This document shows, one piece after another, positions 38,735 to 49,477 of a DNA stretch of 64,000 bases (position 1 is its first letter; the number at the start of each line of letters is the position of its first letter). Below the pieces are notes generated by a model. It saw only the letters and a program-made list of their open reading frames with translations. It did no database searches and was not told the origin of the DNA. Source of the stretch: Paragyromitra xinjiangensis (Eukaryota; Ascomycota; Pezizomycetes; Pezizales; Discinaceae). The position numbers were made by a program, and so were the translations under genes. Location: assembly GCA_038503065.1 (NCBI GenBank), contig JBCAMK010000002.1, forward strand, positions 806,001 to 870,000, given 5' to 3'.

Positions 38735-39729
38735 TTTTCGGGTTAGATGGCTTTGTTTCTTTCTTTTTCTTATGTATATTTTATTTCTCTTCGTGTTCTT
38801 TACTTTATGTTCTTCGTTTCTTATCACCTTTCGTCTTATAGAGTTATTCTTGTGTGCGGGCCATTAGGCCACGGAACGGTTTCAAAAGTTAATTTTGGTT
38901 GCATTCTGGGGTGGACATTATGGGATAGACACATGAGGGCTGGAACGGGTTAGACAAAAAGGGATATGGGGTGTTGGAACGATTTCATGCATCATGACTA
39001 TTAGGAGTTATTATTATGCTTTTAAATTTTATGTAATCAGTAGTTTATATTATTTTTATGATGGGTTTTAATCTTGTTTATTAAACTGTATGAGAAGGCA
39101 AGATCAATGGTCACCCGAAGCAAGAAGGGCGCAAGAGGCTGTTGCATTAGTGGGTTGTTGGGTAACTTATGGGTCATTGCCTCCCACTGCGTTTAGCTCG
39201 TTCAATTCTCCCCTGTAAAACTTGTTTCGGCCTTTTACAGCGAGCTTGTCTTATCTTTTGGACCATATTTCTGCGCCACGGACCACTAATCATTTCTCGT
39301 TAGTAATCCAGAAGTTGATACGAATATCAATATGTTGTGAAACGTACTAGCTCACTGCATACTCTGCGGTCGGGAATCACGGAACCAAACTTAGAGGGAT
39401 ATGTCCTGGGAATAGGACCCGAGTTTAATTGCAACAAGAAATGAAATTTTAACTGCCGCGTGGGTGGTGATGTAGCGACTCGGTATCTTCGGTAAAAGAG
39501 GTTTTATTATGCTCGTAGCACACGGGTCAGATACCAGGGTTCATCATTGATTACTTGGGAATTTTGAGGAATTGGGAACTACAGTTTTGGTGTTAACAGA
39601 TATCTCCTTATCTGCGGCGTATAGCACAGTTGGTTTTAATTTATTTCTAACGCTAACTAGAGGAAGCTATATGTGGGACCTATTCTACCCTTCGGCTTTG
39701 ATTTAGGTCACTCTACGGTCGAAGTAAAT
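38735..39729. other. intergenic
   Basis: T-rich 3' flank of the exporter gene followed by unremarkable sequence; no gene seen. Confidence 0.45.
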
Positions 39730-39921
39730 GCATCAAGAAATGCATCATTCTCCCTGCCAAATATTTCTATGGCTAAAGCATCAGTAAATGTGCCAAGAAA
39801 TGCATCAGCAAAGGCATCAGCAAAGGCATCAGCAAAGGCATCACTAAATGCATCTGTAAATGCACCATCTAGCCTGCAAGATTTAGCACGAGAAAAGCAT
39901 CAGTTAATGCATCAGGAAAGT
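39730..39921 (+). repeat. 12-bp minisatellite, array 1
   Basis: Units of the form GCATCAGCAAAG / GCATCAGTAAAT. Seven contiguous 12-mers run from 39778 to 39861, including three identical copies (39802-39837), with more scattered units on both sides. Because the period is a multiple of three, one frame stays open and would read Ala-Ser-Ala-Lys, but no start or splice context supports a gene. Confidence 0.85.
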
Positions 39922-40160
39922 TGTAGTTAGGGAAATTCGATGCTTTTCCCTCCATTTTCCCTACCCAATTCCAAGCTAGCTCCACCCCTAACCCACTGCA
40001 AAAATGAAGAACTCATTGGCTAACAAAAATGGGATCTTGAGGGGTTGAGCCCCGGATGTTCTGTGCCTATAAAGGAAGTCCTTAACACCTACACTATCGG
40101 CTTCTATATAGACTATATGAAAGGGGCCCCTCTAAGCGAAAATTTGGGCTAATTTTTTGG

Positions 40161-40385
40161 GGAAATGGATCAGGAAAGGCATCAGGAAATGTGTAGTTGG
40201 CAAAAGCATCGGGAAATGTGTATAGCAAAGTATCAGGAAAGGCATCAAGAAAAGGGCATTGGGCAAAGGCATTGGGAAATGTGTATAAAAAAGCATCAAG
40301 AAAGGCATCAGCAAATGTATACTGAGGAAAGGCATTAGGAAAAGCATTGGGCAATGTGTATTGAGGGTTGGGAAATGAATCAAGT
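40161..40385 (+). repeat. 12-bp minisatellite, array 2 (degenerate)
   Basis: Same unit family as the array 240 bp upstream and in the same orientation: GCATCAGGAAAG, GCATCGGGAAAT and GCATTGGGCAAA alternating with GTGTA-containing spacers. The complementary strand stays open for 108 codons (40094-40420) as a Phe-Pro-Asp-Ala-type repeat, which I regard as a by-product. Confidence 0.75.
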
Positions 40386-40818
40386 AGTACATTTACCACA
40401 CTCATCCCCCAAAAGCACATTTATTTGCACATTTACTCGCTATATCTGTGTGGGCAATGTGTAAATTGATTCATTAGCCAGCGCTGTAGAGTCAGGGCAT
40501 ACCCTGAAACTGGTATTGGGGGTTTGAGGTGTGTCCAGAGTTTTGGTGGTCGGTTCTATATATCTGGAATAGCAGGGTTGGGGTATCTCAGTAAAATCTG
40601 CCAGCCAGATCTATTATCTACTGTAGTTGGATTTAGCTGTGCCTAATGCGGAAAGTCGCCCTTAAACACTGTCAATTGTTTTTGTACTATTTCCTAAACC
40701 GCGTAGTGTGCTCCTCCCAGATACCCCGCCCACGTGACCGACAAAAGGCTGCGTAGGCTAAAAGCTTGTGTTGCATGCCCCAGTCGACCCTTTCAAACTT
40801 GAGCCTCTACAGAACAAC

Positions 40819-42214
40819 ATGCTTGGGAATCTGTTTCAGGCCCACGGTTATTCCCTTATAGCTGTAACTGGAGCTATTATACCAGTACTCTGTATTTTAC
40901 TCTTTGTGAGATGTGTAGTGGTGTCGTCTCAAAGACGTTCTAAATATCTTCAGAATGAGCGGGGTGATCAGAGCCATCGGCCGGAAAGTTCTTTGAAAGG
41001 GGTTTCGAGGGAAAGTAGGTTATTATTAGGACGTGCTTTGGTTTCTTCTAAGTTCAGAGTAGTAATGGATGTGTTTTTTGTAGCTGAACCTGCCTATTGG
41101 GATTTCTCCGGGGTTAAGCCACATGAAGGTGTTGATTGGAAGGAGATCGAAGAGATCCCTTATAGGCCTTTTCGAGAGGGGCCTTATTTTCCAAATATGG
41201 GTAGTTATGCCTCGGCAACCGCTGCTTTTAGATGATTGACTTATATATGCTTGCCATGCTGAAACTCAACTTCTAAATAGGTTTAAAATCCATGCCCGCT
41301 GAAAGCTGGATTGAGTTAGATAAAACCTATCTCTCAAGACTCAATTACAAGCGGCAGCTTTTCTCGGAGTACCGCGATGAAACAATAGTTTTCCTTCCGG
41401 GCGCGGAAGATGCTTCTTTTGAAGCCCTTGAAATGTTGGTTGATTTCCTGCCAAAGCGGTATCCAGCGATGTTTGAAAAGACCTCAAACGGGATTAAGAA
41501 TCTTGTAACTGGTGAGGATTGGGATTTACGTAGAAGCTCCGAGATATGGACAGAGGGGAAGATGCATCCGCTTGAGGTCATGAGTTTGCTAAGTACAGAA
41601 GACTGGGTGGTTATGCAAAAGGACCCGGAGGGCGGGGATGAGTATCACTTGAGAGCAGGAGCAGTGTGTTTTCCTTGTGAGTGATATTTTGTGTCATCGT
41701 AGTCCTTGGAGGTACGTAGCTAAACATTGGGGGGACTATCACAGCGGGTTGGCGAATCGCGGAACGTATCGGTCATAGTCTATACCAGATTCATGCAGGG
41801 AATGTTCCCCAGTATGAGCCTCGTATTGCAAAATCTATGGATCGCTTCTTCTCGAATCTTAAGGTGTCCTCTCCAATTCAACGCTTCAACAACGGACTTG
41901 AAATTTCGCCTGAACTGTTTTATATTCGCCCTCATCACAACCTTAAGGCAGATGAGTCTGGGGGCCTCACGGTAGATGGCATGTTTCTTAGAGTGGAGAG
42001 GCAGACATTGAGGAGGTTGCCACGATCACACGCCTTGCTCTTCGGGATTAGAACGTATATTACACAGATCAGAAGGGTTACTGCAGATAAAGAAGTTGCA
42101 AGGGTTCTCAGGGCACAAATCGAGTCCTACCCGGAAGATGTGGCTGAATATAAGAATAAACATGTCTGGAAGACAGCTGTGATGGAATATTTAGATGAAA
42201 TTCTTGGGGAGTGA
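40819..42214 (+). CDS. HRQ family / DUF3445 (heme-dependent oxidative N-demethylase alpha-like) protein
   Basis: Member of the DUF3445 family (PF11927). Its bacterial relatives form the heme-containing subunit of an oxidative N-demethylase; the fungal role is unknown. Three exons with introns at 41201-41280 and 41677-41744; the coding total is 1248 nt (415 aa). An N-terminal signal anchor (about residues 10-31, YSLIAVTGAIIPVLCILLFV) is followed by a cytosolic-type basic segment. The conserved core then begins with PYRPFREGPYFPNMGL. It includes AESWIELDKTYLSR, LLSTEDWVVMQ, CFPSGWRIAERIG (created by the second splice), IHAGNVPQYEP and LRVERQTLRRLPRSHALLFGIRTY. The ATG at 40819 is the first in frame; an upstream out-of-frame ATG exists. 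It is convergent with the MYND gene. Confidence 0.88.
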
Positions 42215-42491
42215 TGCCCTTTTATATGTTTGGATCGAGGGGCGTTTTCAAGGAAACAAGATCCTTAACACCTAGGCCTAGGCCTTATCACGTTTTTTAG
42301 ACAACTTTTTTTTGTGGGAACTACACTATCGTGTTTTTTTTTAGTATTTGAGTTATTTATGCTATAATTGTAGTTCGACAAAACAAAATTCAAACGAACG
42401 GATACCAACAGCATTTATTCTGTCAAGAATTACCCCCTGCTAATCATTTTGCCTTACTTATCATCCCTAATTCAATACTATCATTAATAAT
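42215..42491. other. convergent 3' intergenic region
   Basis: Shared 3' flank of two convergent genes. It has the palindromic CCTAGGCCTAGG (about 42273) and T-rich tracts; no gene. Confidence 0.5.
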
Positions 42492-43791
42492 CTAACGCCT
42501 CGGAAGCTGCCCACCGATACTCCCCATCGCCTTCATCATAGCCGCATATTCCCGTTTAGTTTTGCATTTCGCCTTATGCCCACCCTCCTTCCAATCCTTC
42601 GTCTGGCACCCCACGCCGCAATAATATTCCTCTTTACATCCACCACAGGCTTTAAAACTGCCTAGACTCTCTTCCACCTTCTCGCAACCTGGTCCGTCGC
42701 ATTTTTTCTTCGCAATCTCTTGAGCACTTGTCCTTAGCCATTCCCGCGCTTCAGGAAGTTTCTTCCATGTAGAGCCGCAGTACACGATATAGTCATTCGC
42801 CTCGGCCATCGATCCTAACATCCTGGGGCTCATGTCGGGTGTTGTTGAGTAGGTAGACGGATCCTTTAGGAGAAAGGCAAGGATATGTCTGTTGGACATA
42901 TGTCCATGTTTGAGCCAAAAGAGCGAGAATGGACAGGGGCCATAGATGAGGAAGCTAGCTAATGCAGCGTTGTATATCATTTCGCCGTCGCCATACGTGT
43001 TCATAGTGAATGTTACGGGGGATTCTGGGCTGAAGTCTTCTTTTTTGTGGCGAGAGAGGTCTGGCTTTCGTTAGCACCGAATTTGTATAGTTGATTACTT
43101 GAGACAGACTTCCGAAGCCGCCGATTGGGGCATTGCAAGGGTTGTTTTTGTTTCCGTCACCATCGCACCATTCAATGCAATAGCTAAGAGCTTCCATCGG
43201 TCTTCCAAGGTTGATGAGATATGTTGGGACACGAACACGAACCCCTAGTATGGGTTAACACCTTTCTACCATCCAAACTTGGAATATAGAAGATTACCAT
43301 TGTTGTCTCCCCAATTAAGCTCCAAAACTCTCCTTGTATACTTCAACGCCTCCTCCCACTCTTCACAATCCGCAGAATAAGATGCAATATCAAGTAATAC
43401 CTTGATAAAAGATCTAGTAACGGTGATTGACCAAAACCGTCCATAAGCATCACCAGAAGGGTCGAAACAGTCATCTCCTAGCTCTTCCTTCATCACTCGA
43501 TCTGCATGGGGGACAATAGCGAGCATGAAATCGAGCTTCTGGGGTGCCGTGAGGTTAAGACCTGGTAGTCGTGGGGCATCTCGAAGATGTTTGAGATTTT
43601 CAGCGGTGCTTCCAAGTGCTATTGGGATAAGGCGTTTTGCTGTCGTGAAGTCTTTGCGGGCAAGAGCTTGGGCGATGTTTTCGAATGCCCGTTTTTCGGT
43701 GGGTTTGGGCGGTGGTGGTCTATTCTTTTGTATTAGTTTAGAAGTGGTGGTCAGTTGAAGGAAGAACTTACTGGGGAACTCTTGAATCCAT
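42492..43791 (-). CDS. MYND zinc-finger protein
   Basis: Protein-interaction type zinc-finger protein; specific partner unknown. Four exons on the minus strand with introns at 43720-43771, 43245-43297 and 43040-43109; the coding total is 1125 nt (374 aa). The N-terminal two thirds look helical (TPR-like, for example WEEALKYTRRVLELN). The C-terminal MYND finger has the expected Cys/His ladder: CDGPGC, then FKACGGC, YYCGVGC, QTKDWKEGGHKAKC. Exon 1 is only 20 nt (MDSRVPQ after splicing) and was chosen because a GTAAGT donor and AATAG acceptor join it in frame. The third intron uses a less common donor (GTCTGT); it was chosen because it has a GCTAACG branch site and alone restores frame, giving GGFGKDFSPES. 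That junction is the least certain part. Confidence 0.8.
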
Positions 43792-44220
43792 TTTGGTTCA
43801 CAGGTAGCAGTAGTTGGTGGTCTAGATGCAATCGTGTTGGAGCTATAGCTATTCTTATGACGTTGTTGGACGCAGAACGCGATGCGGGGGAATGTTAGGG
43901 GCCCGTGCGCGTCTACCAGGCTATCTCATTGGTGTTGAACGAACGAATCACCTGAGTCTGGGGAAGATCCAGGGGAGTTCATGGGAAATACGATTGTGGA
44001 GACTTTGGAGCTGGTCTCGTTTGCTAAAGCCTCATCTGTCTCTACTAGCACAGCTCCTACGTATCGGTACACAGCACCTCACTTGACTACACATCAATTG
44101 GACAATTCGCAAGGGATCAAGCGATTACTCGATGAAATTTCTTTTTTTATTTTATAACTATGCTTGCAAACTTATGTCATCCTAAAGGATTGCTCAAAAA
44201 ATAGTGTAAAAAGAAACCCT

Positions 44221-45096
44221 CTATACATTATTCTTCGCCAAGAATTCCAAGATAGCCGTCGAGATCTCCTCCAAATGCGACTCAATCGCAAAATGACCAG
44301 TATCAAGCAACCTCACCTCCAAATTCTCCACATCTTTTTTGAATGCCTCAGCACCAGCCGGAACAAAAATCGCATCATTCTTCCCCCATATAGCTAGAAC
44401 AGGTGGCTGCCTCTCCCTGAAATAAGCATGGAACTTCGGATACAAAGTAACATTATTTTCGTAGTCCTTGAACAGAGCCAACTGAATGTCCTTATTCCCT
44501 GGCCTTTCCAACAGCGTTTGATCAAAGAGATAGGTTTTCTCCGTGTCTGGAGAGAGACGGGTAAGGTCCGTGACGCCGAACTCGTACTGCCATTTCGTGG
44601 CCTCGAGGGTAAGAAGTGCGTTTTTGAGCTCTTCTCGTTTCTCTGGGGTGTCTTTGGCCCAGAATTCTTGGACCTGATCCCAAAATTCGCCGAGCCCCTC
44701 TGTGTATGCGTTACCGTTTTGCGAGATGATTGCGGTGATGCTATCAGGTCGATCAAGGGCAAGTCTTAAGCCGGTGGGAGCACCATAGTCGAAAATGTAG
44801 ATAGCAAACTTCGTAAGCTTGAGGGCATCGATGAAGGCACCGATTGATGTTGCGATGTTGCCGAAACTGTATTTATAGTTCCGCTCGGCAGGGATTTCGG
44901 TCAAGCCGAAGCCAGGAAGGTCAGGGGCTATCACTCGGTATTTAGATGAGAGGATCGGGATGAGGTTACGGAATTGGATCGAGGAAGTTGGGAAACCGTG
45001 GAGAAGGAGGATTACTGGTGCTGTAGGAGACCCGGCGGATCGATAGAATATGTCAATCCCATCTGCCTTGATAGTATCGGTTACGATGTTTGACAT
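44221..45096 (-). CDS. alpha/beta hydrolase, haloalkane dehalogenase/epoxide hydrolase-like
   Basis: Single-exon, 291 aa, cytosolic. It has the alpha/beta-hydrolase layout with an aspartate nucleophile as in haloalkane dehalogenases and soluble epoxide hydrolases. The oxyanion-hole loop is HGFPTSS (about residue 33); the nucleophile elbow is IFDYGAPTG (Asp about 103) in place of the serine elbow of esterases; the acid is probably Asp in GKNDAIFVPAG (about 240); and the base is His in DTGHFAIESH (about 268). A cap region between 130 and 210 is rich in charged residues. The DYGAPTG elbow resembles a large fungal/bacterial group with mostly untested substrates, so neither dehalogenation nor epoxide opening can be claimed. 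A TATA-like element sits about 105 bp upstream. Intact. Confidence 0.9.
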   Translation of the reverse strand: MSNIVTDTIKADGIDIFYRSAGSPTAPVILLLHGFPTSSIQFRNLIPILSSKYRVIAPDLPGFGLTEIPAERNYKYSFGNIATSIGAFIDALKLTKFAIYIFDYGAPTGLRLALDRPDSITAIISQNGNAYTEGLGEFWDQVQEFWAKDTPEKREELKNALLTLEATKWQYEFGVTDLTRLSPDTEKTYLFDQTLLERPGNKDIQLALFKDYENNVTLYPKFHAYFRERQPPVLAIWGKNDAIFVPAGAEAFKKDVENLEVRLLDTGHFAIESHLEEISTAILEFLAKNNV

Positions 45097-45948
45097 GGTG
45101 TATAGCTTGTGGAGGTGAAGAAGTAATTGTATGGGATTGTGTGCAGCGGTGGTAATTGTTAATGATGGGTACCTAGATCAATACCAGGTGGTAGCAACAG
45201 TTTATATACACTTCTTTGGATTTTAAATCAATAGGACCTATCGTCATAATATTCCATGGGATTTGGAATTCCGACTGGTAAATACTTGTGTTTACAGTTT
45301 AGCTGCGTGGTATTGTCCAAAAACGTTCATCCGCGGAGGTGAAAACGAGCTTCACATGCAGTTGGTATATCGCCGACCTCAGATTCATGCCTAATCGCGA
45401 TATATCTGTAGTCATTACGTGCTTTATAATATATCTTTTACGAGCTTGAAACGTGGTTTTGGCGTGCCTTGACATCGAATTCCAAATATTGAGTGATGCT
45501 CTGTCAGCAGCTGCAGCCGAAGGTATCCGGTGAGCCTATGCATGCCTTGACTAATCACGACATGGTGCTTTGCTGAAGGTGCGGAGAGGTCGTTTTGGAT
45601 TAAAGCACTATTCACGTAATGTGAGAGGTTGGGTTCTACTTGGGTTTCTTGCTGGGTGCTTTCAGAAACTTTGACTCATTTCTGTTCCGCCGGAATCATA
45701 ATCTCTCACTCGGGCAGAGCACTCCGGTTCACGTGATTCACACAAGCCTCTCAATTCTCCGAAGCAGTCCTGGAACCCGGTTCGAAAGTTCCAAATGCCA
45801 TTCCAGAAACCATAGACCAGGTCTACTAAGGTTTACTACGCGCATAATGCTAGTTCTATCTGGTTCGCTAAATTCGTTGCCTATCCGCTTTCCTGGCAGT
45901 AATTTGCTTCACAAAAGGAGACTTCCTGGCTGGGTCCTAGCAATGGTA
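45097..45948. other. intergenic, promoter of hydrolase gene
   Basis: Holds the hydrolase promoter; no gene seen. An open stretch at 45640-46041 runs into the transposon and is not credible. Confidence 0.5.
45201..45208 (-). promoter_or_regulatory. TATA box of the alpha/beta hydrolase gene
   Basis: TATATAAA on the minus strand, about 105 bp upstream of the ATG at 45096. Confidence 0.4.
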
Positions 45949-46393
45949 CAGACGCGTGCAAAAAGTCGTGAGACACTAGCCAAAATACACCAAAAGCAAG
46001 CTAGTTCACAGCTACAAGTTTCCATGCCAACACCACAATAAAATCTGGGAAGCTCACATAAAATTTCAATACCCATGAATTTTCACCTTATTAAATCTCA
46101 AGTCATCCAGTTAATTCTAGCACAAGATATGGTTGCATATGTTGACAGAGTCCTGAGATTTTCGTTGCATTGTGCTTTCCCTCACCAAATTCTAGCATTT
46201 AACCAAACCTCATGGGTTCAACTACATATATCTTAACCCCCAAAAATCCAGCAGACAAAGAAACACCATTGGCATAAAATTCAGACCTAGTTACTTCATA
46301 CCTGAAGTTATCTTATTGGTGAAAACATTGGCTCACAGTTGCCCGATTTTGGTGTATTTCGGCTAGTGTCTCACGACTTTTTGCACGCGTCTG
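45949..46393. mobile_element. MITE with TA target duplication (Tc1/mariner- or pogo-like)
   Basis: Non-autonomous 445-bp element. The left arm (45949-45995, starting CAGACGCGTGCAAAAAGTCG) and the right arm (46347-46393) are inverted copies of 47 bp with a single mismatch at arm position 34. The element is flanked by TA on both sides (45947-45948 and 46394-46395), the target duplication of the Tc1/mariner/pogo superfamily. The interior is AT-rich with no credible frame, so movement would need a transposase from elsewhere. The near-identical arms suggest a fairly recent insertion, or one not attacked by repeat mutation. The restored empty site would read GGTACATGTAT, i.e. the insertion went into a TACATGTA palindrome. 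Confidence 0.92.
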
Positions 46394-46395
46394 TA

Positions 46396-47145
46396 CATGT
46401 ATCTCGTGTTGAGAGGTTCTGGATCTGAAAATTCATGTTCGTTTATCTGTATCATTTTGTCATGTACTGCTAAGAGTTCTTGCTAGGTGGTCATTTAGGT
46501 GGTGTTCCTATGCCATTTAACTCGAAATGGTTAGGCGAGTTTTATCGTTCAGGCACGAAGTGTCGTAAGCCTTATCCAAGAGGCCACGCTCAAAATCTGA
46601 ATTCTCTGTGGGGAAGGCGCGGTGAAATGTTCATAGTATATTTGTTTAGGCGTTCTTTCTTGAAGGATATAATAAAGCCGTAATGGTGCCAGTACCAGAT
46701 TCTCTTCAGAGTTCTTTCTCGAACCCTCTGGGACTTAGAAGCCTAATCAACCAGTGTTGGTATTCACGTGCATGCCCGAGAATCCTAAAGAGCAGGTTCT
46801 ATCAAGATTGATTCTGGAAGCCTGGGGCAAGGCCTACCTTCAATCAAGCAGCTGAGGTGTTCCTGTGAATTTAAAATGGGATTGAACGGAATCCAGGCGA
46901 AAATATTGTTCCATCCTGCTGGTGGAGGCTGCGATTTAAATCCGGCCAAGTTCTGAGAAAAGCGAGTAGCGTCTGCTAGAACTTAATTTTTGGCATTGTA
47001 AAGGGTAGAATGGGTGGTTTAGCGACTACTCATTCTAAATCTCCCCACGTCAAATAGTAGCCTTGCTAGCAAACTAGTGACTTAGTTTGTATAAAGCTAC
47101 TCGAAACTCTCGCCAGCTCTGTTCTGACCCCTATACAGTCTCGCT
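46396..47145. other. intergenic upstream of F-box/ankyrin gene
   Basis: No gene seen; contains the 5' flank of the F-box/ankyrin gene. Confidence 0.5.
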
Positions 47146-47153
47146 TATATAAA
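47146..47153 (+). promoter_or_regulatory. TATA-like element of F-box/ankyrin gene
   Basis: TATATAAA 203 bp upstream of the ATG at 47356, implying a leader of roughly 150 nt if used. Confidence 0.3.
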
Positions 47154-47355
47154 AACATTAGGAATAGCTTCTCCAAGTACGATAGAGAATTTTCAAGTCC
47201 CTACGCACAAACCTGTGAGTCTTTCATTTCCACTCCTCAAACTGGAAAAGGCGCAATAATTCCTAGCAAAAATTTAGGTTTGAAGTTGATACCAAGAAGC
47301 CCCGCCACAGCAATTTCGTGTTCCAAAATACCCTCCAAGTCCTCAGCACTCAGCC

Positions 47356-48711
47356 ATGGAAAAGTCTATCATCAAGCTTCCGAATGAAATTCTCTACCTG
47401 ATTACAAGTTATCTAGAGGATATTACAGATCTCAGATCCCTCCAGCTGTCTAGCAGATATCTCGTCTCTCCTCTGAACTACTCTCTCCGCAAGCAATTTT
47501 TATACAAGGAACAGTACTACTTAATGGCTGCACTCTTCTGGAGTGCAGCTACCCGGAACGAGGGGATGGTGAGAGAAATTTTGGAAAAAGGTTCCCCGGA
47601 GTTTGCGGTTAGGGTATATGCGGACTGGGAAGAGCAGGAAGCCAGCCTAGGAAACGTTTGTGAGAAGGATTTGTGTCAAGATGAGGAAAAAGGCACTTGC
47701 TATTTCGTCCTAGGGAAAAAGCCGACTGATAATATCGTCCAGCGGGTCCTAGATAAAGGCGCTAACCTCCTCATCGCCGGGGACAACTATTCTCCTTTCA
47801 TAAAGAGGGGCCAAATACTCTATGAATACTCCTCACTTAGCTTGTTGGTTGAGTGGAGCAGTCCCGTGAAAGTTCAACAATTCCTCGAGATGGGTGCAGA
47901 TCCCGGCCTCTTGAACTCCTATGGGTGCACAGCTTTCGATGCTGTTGCGATGCACAGGCCTCTCGATAAAGGAGTGATCCTTAGACTACTCCATAAGCAA
48001 GAAGCCGACTACTATTTCAATATTGGGTGTGGCGGTATCTCACCCAAAGATATTGACATTGAATACACCGGAAGAGACGGAAACAAACCCCTCCATCTAG
48101 CCACAATATGCTCTGAACCCATCAAAATGGTCCAGATGGTTCTCGACGCAGGTGCCAATATCAATGACAAAAACACGGAGCATAAAACCGCGCTCCACTT
48201 TGCATTCTCCTACGAGAAAACCCCACCAGTGGTGGTCAAGCTGCTTATCGACAACGGTGCCGACACAACAATGAACCCAACCTATATGATTGACTCATAC
48301 GAATGGACTCCTCAGATCCAAGAGAAGGTCGCTGTATTCTTAAACTGTATGAAGATTTCGTACCGCGCGGATGACGACAACACACTTCTTCATATCGCGG
48401 TCCGAAACAGGATGCCGATTAAAGATATCGAACTCCTTCTTGAGAGGGGTGTAGACACAAATGCGAAGGATCATTGCTCACAGACAGCCTTGCACCTTGT
48501 GGCTGGCCGGGGGAATAAAGAGCTGTACGACTTCTTGGTGAAGAAAGGAGCTGATTCTATGATCAAAGATGAATGGGGATACACGCCAGCTGACATACTG
48601 GCTACATCGAGCTCTGGGGAGATTCCGGAGTGTTCTGAAAGAATTGGTGGATGGGAGGTGGGGGATACGGTTGAGGATACGGCAGTAGGGGTGGCTACAG
48701 GGGAGTGGTAG
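47356..48711 (+). CDS. F-box and ankyrin repeat protein
   Basis: Single exon, 451 aa. The N-terminus (about residues 5-45) is an F-box-like motif, KLPNEILYLITSYLEDITDL followed by RSLQLSSRYL. Such a motif normally binds Skp1 and recruits targets to an SCF ubiquitin ligase. From about residue 175 there are ankyrin repeats, clearest at GNKPLHLATICSEPIKMVQM, KTALHFAFSYEKTPPVVVKL, NTLLHIAVRNRMPIKDIELL and QTALHLVAGRGNKELYDFLV, which are expected to bind the substrate. The last 30 residues are acidic/Gly-rich. F-box/ankyrin genes are numerous and fast-evolving in many filamentous fungi. This copy sits between two transposons, 963 bp after one and 265 bp before the other. The frame is intact and has good codon continuity. 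Confidence 0.88.
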   Translation: MEKSIIKLPNEILYLITSYLEDITDLRSLQLSSRYLVSPLNYSLRKQFLYKEQYYLMAALFWSAATRNEGMVREILEKGSPEFAVRVYADWEEQEASLGNVCEKDLCQDEEKGTCYFVLGKKPTDNIVQRVLDKGANLLIAGDNYSPFIKRGQILYEYSSLSLLVEWSSPVKVQQFLEMGADPGLLNSYGCTAFDAVAMHRPLDKGVILRLLHKQEADYYFNIGCGGISPKDIDIEYTGRDGNKPLHLATICSEPIKMVQMVLDAGANINDKNTEHKTALHFAFSYEKTPPVVVKLLIDNGADTTMNPTYMIDSYEWTPQIQEKVAVFLNCMKISYRADDDNTLLHIAVRNRMPIKDIELLLERGVDTNAKDHCSQTALHLVAGRGNKELYDFLVKKGADSMIKDEWGYTPADILATSSSGEIPECSERIGGWEVGDTVEDTAVGVATGEW

Positions 48712-48976
48712 TAGTGGAATCTCTTTTGAGCGGCGTTGGTTTGTTTCTGGTTGGAGGTGTTCGGGGTCGCTGTTTTGCTTTATTTGCTCTCCTTACGTGT
48801 ACATTGTCAGTTGAACTTATAGTGTGGATGGGGGTTCGTTTCGTTATTTTGTACTGGGTTATGAATACCTTTTTATACTATGAACTGGGTGATATACACC
48901 CATAATTCATCGAAGTTAAATGTATAGGTTAAGTGAGGTACTGGCTTGAGTGCTGAGAGCTTTCTCAATTCGCCAG

Positions 48977-49477
48977 TAGTGATGTCGACGAGACGAGACG
49001 AGGGCTATATCGGGTGGATCTTGACTTGTATTGTCTCGTGGGCCTTCAATCTTGTGGGTCCCGAGATATTGAACTGGTCTTGAGCTTCAGCTCGAGATTT
49101 ATCAAGTTGGTCTCCTCAAAACTCGAGGGGCTGCTGTCTCATCATTTTCAGGAGGAAGTATACTATTCAGGGTGGTTGAGGGTCTTGTGATACTGGCATC
49201 GGGAATTGGTGATCGTAAGAAGAATCTGAGTGGATGCGAATGACAGAAGCACAACAGAGCTGTCAACTCGCGTGATTTAGGGGGAGATGAGACGCCCATC
49301 GCTTGGACCTATCGCTAAATCCGATCATTTAATATCACTCGGAAATCTCGAGACTTATCTCGAGATTTCACAAATTCCTCCCGAAATATCTTGTCTTGTA
49401 GAGGCTCTGTCTTGTCTAGTCTCGAGACTATGTCTCGAGCTCTGATCCCGAGATGTTTTGTCTCGTCGACATCACTA
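48977..49477. mobile_element. hAT- or Mutator-like MITE with 9-bp target duplication
   Basis: Non-autonomous 501-bp element. Perfect 18-bp terminal inverted repeats TAGTGATGTCGACGAGAC lie at 48977-48994 and 49460-49477. They are flanked by identical ATTCGCCAG at 48968-48976 and 49478-49486. The TAGTG end fits the hAT terminal rule (YARNG), but hAT elements usually duplicate 8 bp; 9 bp is usual for Mutator-like elements. The interior carries repeated subterminal palindromes TCTCGAGA (49346, 49358, 49420) plus variants, which could be transposase-binding sites. No coding capacity. It lies between the F-box/ankyrin and glutaminyl cyclase genes. Confidence 0.9.

Noticed and set aside
40094..40420. 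108-codon minus-strand frame with Phe-Pro-Asp-Ala repeats
   Set aside because: Explained by the 12-bp minisatellite period; no gene context.
43826..44086. 86-codon plus-strand open stretch between the MYND and hydrolase genes
   Set aside because: No domain, and it lies in the MYND promoter region; a start for the MYND gene in this region was also considered, but no in-frame ATG joined exon 2.
45640..46041. 133-codon open stretch
   Set aside because: Begins with TTG, runs into the left arm of the transposon, and has no domain.
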